Assembly (NCBI GenBank): GCA_032249575.1
Contig: JAVVHL010000013.1
Location: forward strand, 1-18,545
DNA from: Calditenuis sp032249575
GTDB lineage: Archaea > Thermoproteota > Nitrososphaeria_A > Caldarchaeales > Calditenuaceae
Length of the DNA: 18,545 nucleotides
Reading direction: 5' to 3'
The notes below the pieces were generated by a model. That model worked only from the letters and a program-made list of their open reading frames with translations. It searched no databases and was not told the origin of the DNA. Shown in pieces: positions 13,881-18,545 of this stretch; position 1 is the stretch's first letter; every line of letters starts with the position of its first letter. Position numbers and translations under genes: made by a program.

Positions 13881-14921
13881 ATGGTGAGGGAGCTCAGGAC
13901 GCTCTACTGGAAGGGCTCGAGGCTGTACCTGATAGACCAGAAGGCCCTTCCCCACAAGCTCCGGTACGTCGCCCTTACCGATTACAGGCAGGTGGCGAAG
14001 GCGATCAAGGACATGACGGTGAGGGGAGCTCCCGCGATCGGTGTAGCAGCTGCCTACGGTCTGGCCCTCGCAGCCCTTAGCGCGAAGGGAAAAGACCCGC
14101 AGAAGGTCCTCGAGAGGCTCCAGAAGGCCGCTGACGCCCTCAGGTCCACGAGGCCGACGGCCGTCAACCTCTTCTGGGCCATAGAGAGGGTGATGGCGAG
14201 GGCGGAGGCTGCTGCGAGGAACGGAGAGGACATAGCGGGTGCGGTCCTCGAGGAGGCCCACGCGATAGCTGAGGAGGACGTCAAGGTGAACAGGGCTATC
14301 GGGATGCACGGCGCCCAGCTGATAAAGGACGGAGCGAGGGTGATGACCTACTGCAACGCGGGTGCGCTGGCCACCGTAGGCTACGGTACAGCCTTGGGAG
14401 TGATCAGGGCCGCCGTCGAGCAGGGCAAGAGGGTCTTCGTCTACGTCCCCGAGACCAGGCCGAAGCTGCAGGGCGCGAGGCTCACTTCCTTCGAGCTGAA
14501 GATGGAAGGGATTGAGCACAGGGTGATCCCCGACAACACGGCCGCCTTTCTGATGAGCAAGGGAGAGGTGGACCTCGTGGTGGTAGGTGCCGACAGGATA
14601 CTGGCCTCTTCAGGCCACGTCATCAACAAGATAGGGACGCTCTCGCTCGCCATAGCCGCCAACCACTTCAACGTCCCCTTCTACGTCGCAGCTCCGATCA
14701 GCACCATCGACTTCAGGCGTACCCTCAGCGAAGTGAGGATCGAGGAGAGGGACGAGAGGGAGGTCCTGGAGGTGATGGGCAGGAGGATAGCTCCTAAGGG
14801 GGTGAGGGCGATCAACTACGCCTTCGACGTGACACCTCCTAACCTCGTCAAGGGCATAATCACGGAGAAGGGGATCTTTGCGCCGACGGAGCTTTACAGG
14901 CTCCAGCCTCAAGGCTCCTGA
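13881..14921 (+). CDS. mtnA: S-methyl-5-thioribose-1-phosphate isomerase (eIF2B-alpha-like fold)
   Basis: A 346-residue protein that converts 5-methylthioribose-1-phosphate to 5-methylthioribulose-1-phosphate in methionine salvage. Segments ELRTLYWKGSRLYLIDQ and DMTVRGAPAIGVAAAYG (44-60) are diagnostic. C158 in TYCNAGALATVGYGTALG and D238 in VVVGADRI match the catalytic Cys and Asp of bacterial MtnA, and NKIGT follows at 249-253. Related archaeal proteins isomerise ribose-1,5-bisphosphate. The LYLIDQ-type N-terminus and the RGAPAIG motif favour MtnA over that group, though a nucleoside-salvage role cannot be excluded. ATG 13881 fits the TATA box and family starts. The gene converges on the next one with only 5 bases between the stops, leaving no room for a separate terminator. 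Confidence 0.93.
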   Translation: MVRELRTLYWKGSRLYLIDQKALPHKLRYVALTDYRQVAKAIKDMTVRGAPAIGVAAAYGLALAALSAKGKDPQKVLERLQKAADALRSTRPTAVNLFWAIERVMARAEAAARNGEDIAGAVLEEAHAIAEEDVKVNRAIGMHGAQLIKDGARVMTYCNAGALATVGYGTALGVIRAAVEQGKRVFVYVPETRPKLQGARLTSFELKMEGIEHRVIPDNTAAFLMSKGEVDLVVVGADRILASSGHVINKIGTLSLAIAANHFNVPFYVAAPISTIDFRRTLSEVRIEERDEREVLEVMGRRIAPKGVRAINYAFDVTPPNLVKGIITEKGIFAPTELYRLQPQGS

Positions 14922-14926
14922 ACCGA

Positions 14927-15547
14927 TCACCGGACCTCGAGGTTCAGAAGGCCCAGCGCACTTAACCTCTCCTTGACGAGGCGTGCTGACTCCTCGCCAG
15001 AGAAGGAAATCTCGTAGCGGAGCTTCCTTCCGCCCTTCGCGACCTCAATCCTAAAGACGCTGCCTGCGCCCCAGCTGCTCCGCTTCACCTCGACCCCGTC
15101 CAACTCGGCGTAGTGTGCCACCAGCCCCTCCCTCATCTCTCCTATCTTCATCCTCGGCGCCAGGTAACCCCTGATGAACCTGAGGACCTCGTCCAAGTCG
15201 TCTCCGGAGACCGCCTTCATGGCTTCCTCCCTCTCCCTCTTCCTGTCCCTGATGCCGGTCTTCTCCACCACCACGTCCAACAGCACGTTCTGCAGCAGAT
15301 TCCAAGGCATGTCGAGCGGGTCTCTTATCTCGGTCATCGTGCCGTAGGGCATCGTGTACACCGGCACCCTATCTTTCAGGACGTCGGTCTCGAGCTCGAT
15401 GAACCTCTTCTCGGTGAAGAGGAGGATGCACATCCTGTAGCACCTTCCGAGCATTCTCAGCGCCCACGTCTCCTTCCAGGCCTCAAGGGCCAGAAGCACC
15501 CTCTCCTTTGCCAACGAGGTTCCAACAGCAGGCTCAGCGATAGGCAT
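14927..15547 (-). CDS. Hypothetical protein, possibly with bacterial PH-like strands
   Basis: A 206-residue protein that I do not recognise. Codon use matches its neighbours, and the frame fills the space between mtnA and lpd exactly, so it is very likely real. No signal peptide or membrane span is seen. Residues about 38-75 (CILLFTEKRFIELETD, then YTMPYGTMTEIRD) resemble the paired strands of bacterial PH-like domains, where a TxKR-type turn precedes a YxxIxxI strand. Residues about 150-200 (VFRIEVAKGGRKLRYEISFSG, then a helix ARLVKERLSALG) look like the strand-helix end of the same fold. A charged helical insertion, KREREEAMKAV, lies between them. This is fold guessing only. The ATG at 15547 has no clear Shine-Dalgarno or TATA box. 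It is divergent from lpd, with 31 bases between starts. Confidence 0.65.
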   Translation of the reverse strand: MPIAEPAVGTSLAKERVLLALEAWKETWALRMLGRCYRMCILLFTEKRFIELETDVLKDRVPVYTMPYGTMTEIRDPLDMPWNLLQNVLLDVVVEKTGIRDRKREREEAMKAVSGDDLDEVLRFIRGYLAPRMKIGEMREGLVAHYAELDGVEVKRSSWGAGSVFRIEVAKGGRKLRYEISFSGEESARLVKERLSALGLLNLEVR

Positions 15548-15578
15548 TTTGCTACGACCTCACGGAGCTGGACGAGAG

Positions 15579-16994
15579 GTGCGTCCTTTGGCGAGGTTCG
15601 ACGCGGTCGTCATAGGTGCAGGTCCTGCGGGTTACCTCGCGGCCCTGAGGCTGGCCCAGCTGGGCAGGTCGGTCGCTGTCGTCGAGAGGGACCGGGTCGG
15701 TGGAGAGTGCCTGAACTGGGGATGCATACCGAGCAAGGCGCTGATCGAGGTCGCTGACGCTTTGGAGAGGGCCAGGAGGCTCGGCGCGGTCGGTGTTGAG
15801 CTCTCGGTCCAGCGCATCTCCCTTCGCGATGTGGTCAGGTGGAAGGACTCCGTCGTCGAGAGGCTCGTCAAGGGGATCGAGGCCCTCTTCAACCACTACG
15901 GCGTCACGCTGCTCAGGGGAGAGGGAAGGGTCAGGTCCGACAGGAGGGTCGAGGTCCTCGGCTCCGAAGGGAGGACTGAGGTGGAGGCGGGCGCGGTCCT
16001 GCTGGCAGTCGGCTCCGTTCCGATCGCCCTTCCCCAGATACCGTTCGACGGCAAACGCGTCATCGGCTTCAAGGAGGTCCTCTCGCTGGACGAGGTCCCC
16101 TCTAAGCTGTTGGTGGTCGGGGGAGGTGCGATCGGGCTCGAGATGGCCTTCGCCTTCAGGAAGCTCGGCTCTGAGGTGACCGTTGTGGAGCTGATGGACC
16201 GCGTCCTTCCTGCTATGGACCGCTCGGTATCGAGGGCTGTCCAGAGGAGCCTCGAGAGGGCGGGGATCAGGGTGCTCGTCAGGTCTACCGTCACGTCCTC
16301 TGAGGCGAAGGGCGACTCGGTCAGGGTCCGGATTTCAACTCCTGAAGGAGAGAGGGTCGAGGAGTTCGAGAGGGCCCTGGTGGCGGTGGGGAAGAGGGCG
16401 CCCGAGCTCCCCGTCGAGGGCTCTCTGGCGCTCGAGAGGGACCAGAGGGGCTTCGTAAAGGTCGACGAGTCGATGCGGACCAGCGTCGGCTGGATGTGGG
16501 CGGCTGGCGACGTGACAGGACCTCCCTTCCTCGCCCACAGGGCCTACAGGCAGGGCCTGATAGCGGCCGAGTCGATCGCGGGTGAAGTGAGCACATGGGC
16601 TCCGAAGTTCTACCCGATCGCGGTCTTCACCGATCCCGAGGTCGCATCGGTCGGGATGACGGAGGAGGAGGCGGAGAGGGCAGGGAAGAGGTTCAGGTCC
16701 TTCGTCTTCCCCCACTCAGCGCTGGGAAGGGCCCTGACCGTAGACGAGACTGAAGGCTTCGTCAAGGTGATCGTCGAGGAGGGGACCGGCGAGATGCTCG
16801 GCCTGCACGTCGTTGGACCCCACGCGTCGGAGCTGATAGCAGAGGCCTCTCTTGCGCTCGAGAACCTGATGACGCTTGAGGACTTCCTGAGGGGGGTCAG
16901 GCCCCATCCGACCTTCTCCGAGGCTCTGGCCGAGGCCGTGGAGCTGGCGCTTGGGAGGCCGCTTCACATAGCCGTCAGAAAACGGGCCTCCTGA
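15579..16994 (+). CDS. lpd: Dihydrolipoamide dehydrogenase (E3)
   Basis: A 471-residue flavin disulfide reductase that reoxidises dihydrolipoyl groups of 2-oxoacid dehydrogenases or the glycine cleavage system, passing electrons to NAD. It has the FAD-binding GAGPAG (13-18), redox-active cysteines C44 and C49 in GGECLNWGCIPSKAL, and an NAD-binding GGGAIG (181-186) with an acidic residue ending the second strand (VTVVELMD), which favours NAD over NADP. The C-terminal HPTFSEA carries the active-site His-Glu pair (H443, E448). A mercuric reductase is unlikely: there is no N-terminal metal-binding domain and no C-terminal Cys pair. The frame opens at TTG 15549. I chose GTG 15579 because the FAD motif should begin soon after the start; TTG 15588 is also possible. 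The gene converges on lipB, supporting a lipoate-related E3. Confidence 0.94.
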   Translation: MRPLARFDAVVIGAGPAGYLAALRLAQLGRSVAVVERDRVGGECLNWGCIPSKALIEVADALERARRLGAVGVELSVQRISLRDVVRWKDSVVERLVKGIEALFNHYGVTLLRGEGRVRSDRRVEVLGSEGRTEVEAGAVLLAVGSVPIALPQIPFDGKRVIGFKEVLSLDEVPSKLLVVGGGAIGLEMAFAFRKLGSEVTVVELMDRVLPAMDRSVSRAVQRSLERAGIRVLVRSTVTSSEAKGDSVRVRISTPEGERVEEFERALVAVGKRAPELPVEGSLALERDQRGFVKVDESMRTSVGWMWAAGDVTGPPFLAHRAYRQGLIAAESIAGEVSTWAPKFYPIAVFTDPEVASVGMTEEEAERAGKRFRSFVFPHSALGRALTVDETEGFVKVIVEEGTGEMLGLHVVGPHASELIAEASLALENLMTLEDFLRGVRPHPTFSEALAEAVELALGRPLHIAVRKRAS

Positions 16995-17646
16995 TCGAGG
17001 CCGGCGGCATCTCCTTGACGACCGCCCTCGCTCCGAGGAGCTCTGCGAACTCCTCAGCAAAGACCACACCGAACTCCTTCACGCCCACTTCAACTCCGAC
17101 CTCCCTCTTGAGTGAAGTCATCACGTCCGAAGGCATCCCGCAGGGCATGATCGCACAGAACTTCCTGAGGTCGGTCGTGAGGTTCACCGCTATCCCGTGG
17201 AAGCTCACACCACCCCTTATGGCGAGGCCGATCGAGGCGATCTTCCTCCCTGATACCCAGACGCCTGGCTTCCCTTCCATTCTTCCAGCGCGGAGGCCGA
17301 AGCGTGAGAGGGCCCTGATCGTTGCCTCCTCGAGCGCCGTGACCAGCTTCCTCGCGTCGAGCCCCCACCCTGAGAGGGCGAGCACCGGATAGGCGACCAG
17401 CTGTCCTGGTCCGTGATAGGTGGGCCCTCCGGCCCTCTCGACCTGATGGACTGGGTGCTGTGGGTTCAGGAGGTGCTCCGGCCTCGAGTTCCGGCCGAGA
17501 GTGTAGACGTCCTCGTGCTCCGTCATCAGCACCACGTCCTCGGCCCTCCCAGCGATCCTCTCCTCGACCAGCTCGAGCATCAGCCTGTGGGCTGTGAGGT
17601 ACTCGGTCCTTCCGAGCCACCAGAAGTTCAGCTCACGCATCGGCAT
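16975..17646 (-). CDS. lipB: Lipoyl(octanoyl) transferase LipB
   Basis: A 223-residue transferase that moves octanoyl (in bacteria, from acyl carrier protein) to a lysine of lipoyl-domain proteins, the first step of endogenous lipoylation. RAGGPTYHGPGQLVAYP (71-87) is the LipB hallmark, with A72 where Gly is usual. K135 in SGRKIASIG and C169 in MPCGMPSDVMTSL form the Lys-Cys catalytic pair. The motif set, including the short PCG loop and TSL, fits LipB rather than LplA-type ligase. ATG 17646 overlaps the end of lipA by 14 bases (ATG 17640 is also possible), so the two are translationally coupled with lipA first. The 3' end overlaps the end of convergent lpd by 20 bases. Confidence 0.95.
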   Translation of the reverse strand: MPMRELNFWWLGRTEYLTAHRLMLELVEERIAGRAEDVVLMTEHEDVYTLGRNSRPEHLLNPQHPVHQVERAGGPTYHGPGQLVAYPVLALSGWGLDARKLVTALEEATIRALSRFGLRAGRMEGKPGVWVSGRKIASIGLAIRGGVSFHGIAVNLTTDLRKFCAIMPCGMPSDVMTSLKREVGVEVGVKEFGVVFAEEFAELLGARAVVKEMPPASIRRPVF

Positions 17647-18535
17647 GGGCCCTCCTCCTCAGCATCGCTCTGACGTAGGCTTCGCCTGCGAGGTAAGAGC
17701 TCCTAACGAGGGGGCCAGAAGCGACGTAGAGGAAGCCGAGCCGGTAAGCGGCCTCCTCGAGCCTCCCGAACCTCTCCGGCGTCACGTATTCGACCACAGG
17801 CAGGTACATCGGAGCGTCGAGCGGCCTCAGGTATTGGCCCATCGTGACGATATCGACCCCGACCGACCTCAGCTCCTTCAGCGCGGAGACCACCTCCTCG
17901 TCCGTCTCGCCGAGCCCTAGCATCAGCGAGGACTTCGTCAGCACGTCTTTCCTGATCTCCTTCACCGTCCTCAGCACTCGAAGCGACCTGTCGAAGGAGG
18001 CCCTCCTGTCCCTGACTAGCGGAGTAAGGCGTCGGACCGTCTCGACGTTGTGTCCTACTACGTCCGGCCCTGCCCTCACCACCTCAGCGACTGCCTCAGG
18101 GTCCCCTCCGAAGTCAGGGATCAGCGTCTCGACGAGGATCGAGGGATCGAGGCGTTTGATGGCCCTCACCGTCTCCGCGAAGACCGATGCTCCTCCGTCG
18201 GGCAGATCGTCCCTGCAGACGGACGTCAGGACGACGTAGGTGAGCCCCAGCTCTGCCACCGCCTCCGCAACCCTCTCTGGCTCCGTGAGGTCGACGAGCC
18301 CTCTCGGGTTGCCGTGGGTCACGGCACAGAACCTGCAGCCCCTCGTGCACACGTCGCCGAGGATCATGAAGGTCGCCGTGCCTGAACCCCAGCACTCCCC
18401 TATGTTGGGGCAGAGGGCCGATTGGCAGACGGTGTGGAGCCTGTACCTCCTCACCACCTCTCTTACCCTCTCGTACGTCGGCCCGACTGGTAGCCTTACC
18501 TTCAGCCAAGGCGGCCTCTGGGTGACAGCGGTCAT
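17633..18535 (-). CDS. lipA: Lipoyl synthase LipA (radical SAM)
   Basis: A 300-residue radical-SAM enzyme that inserts two sulfur atoms at C6 and C8 of protein-bound octanoyl groups. The auxiliary 4Fe-4S ligands are C37, C42 and C48 (CQSALCPNIGEC). The radical-SAM cluster ligands are C63, C67 and C70 (CTRGCRFC). The C-terminal RSSY (278-281) supplies the serine that ligates the auxiliary cluster. DDLPDGG, VGHNVETV, GLGET and LRPLDAPMYLPV are standard LipA segments. The length and both ends are complete, and the ATG lies 10 bases from the window edge. This is the classical bacterial and mitochondrial LipA, not the two-part LipS1/LipS2 synthase reported for many archaea. It is first in a lipA-lipB operon whose promoter lies outside the window. 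Confidence 0.97.
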   Translation of the reverse strand: MTAVTQRPPWLKVRLPVGPTYERVREVVRRYRLHTVCQSALCPNIGECWGSGTATFMILGDVCTRGCRFCAVTHGNPRGLVDLTEPERVAEAVAELGLTYVVLTSVCRDDLPDGGASVFAETVRAIKRLDPSILVETLIPDFGGDPEAVAEVVRAGPDVVGHNVETVRRLTPLVRDRRASFDRSLRVLRTVKEIRKDVLTKSSLMLGLGETDEEVVSALKELRSVGVDIVTMGQYLRPLDAPMYLPVVEYVTPERFGRLEEAAYRLGFLYVASGPLVRSSYLAGEAYVRAMLRRRAHADA

Positions 18536-18545
18536 CCCGCATCAG

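Noticed and set aside
13425..14519. A 364-codon open frame on the minus strand opposite the Nudix gene and mtnA
   Set aside because: It is rich in Pro, His, Leu and Arg with no recognisable motif. It is the mirror of GC-biased codons in two clear genes on the other strand.
15579..16994. Mercuric reductase or another disulfide reductase instead of lpd
   Set aside because: No N-terminal heavy-metal domain or C-terminal Cys pair is present, and lipA-lipB lie next to it.

Overview
The window reads as a chromosomal segment of a GC-rich, probably thermophilic archaeon. Arginine is encoded mostly by AGG, and starts are often GTG or TTG. Direct archaeal markers are ribosomal protein S17e, the catalytic primase subunit PriS, type 2 isopentenyl-diphosphate isomerase, a LysW-dependent amino-acid kinase (LysZ), an F420-type luciferase-fold oxidoreductase and a DUF1512 membrane protein. 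Canonical SMC-ScpA-ScpB argues against Sulfolobales, while LysZ and DUF1512 fit the TACK branch. An Aigarchaeota/Caldarchaeales-, Korarchaeota- or Thaumarchaeota-related lineage is my inference, not something the sequence proves.

Layout. 34-1375 (+): an AN1-zinc-finger/M50 membrane protease and a DtxR/MntR-type metal-responsive repressor. 1447-6173 (+): a tightly overlapping smc-scpA-scpB condensin operon, followed 18 bases later by the DUF1512 membrane protein (to 7364). 7430-8738 (-): S17e and isopentenyl-diphosphate isomerase, transcribed toward DUF1512. 8824-11947 (+): F420-type oxidoreductase, lysZ and priS, each with its own apparent TATA box. 11948-12127 is the largest gene-free gap (180 bases). 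12128-14921 (+): a four-CBS protein with an HPF/RaiA-like tail, a Nudix hydrolase 4 bases behind it, and mtnA. 14927-15547 (-): an unrecognised protein that may carry PH-like strands. 15579-16994 (+): dihydrolipoamide dehydrogenase. 16975-18535 (-): lipA-lipB, convergent with lpd and overlapping its 3' end by 20 bases.

Three functional clusters stand out. First, chromosome organisation: SMC with both kleisin partners, plus a nearby membrane protein. Second, lipoate metabolism: LipB (octanoyl transfer), LipA (sulfur insertion) and Lpd (reoxidation of lipoyl groups) are together, although no lipoyl-bearing E2 or H protein lies in the window. Third, a likely ribosome-hibernation or nucleotide-sensing protein (CBS4-HPF). 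The remainder is housekeeping: translation, isoprenoid lipids, lysine/arginine synthesis, DNA priming and methylthioadenosine salvage.

Many + strand genes have an A/T-rich box centred about 20-30 bases before the best-supported start codon, the spacing expected for leaderless or nearly leaderless archaeal mRNAs. I used this, together with family start positions, to shorten several genes (F420 oxidoreductase, lysZ, priS, mtnA). S17e and lpd were shortened on other grounds. I saw no tRNA, rRNA, CRISPR array, insertion sequence or broken gene. The strongest leads for something new are a cysteine cluster in the SMC hinge that holds the only cysteines of that protein, the CBS4-HPF fusion, and the bacterial-style lipA-lipB pair in an archaeal genome.
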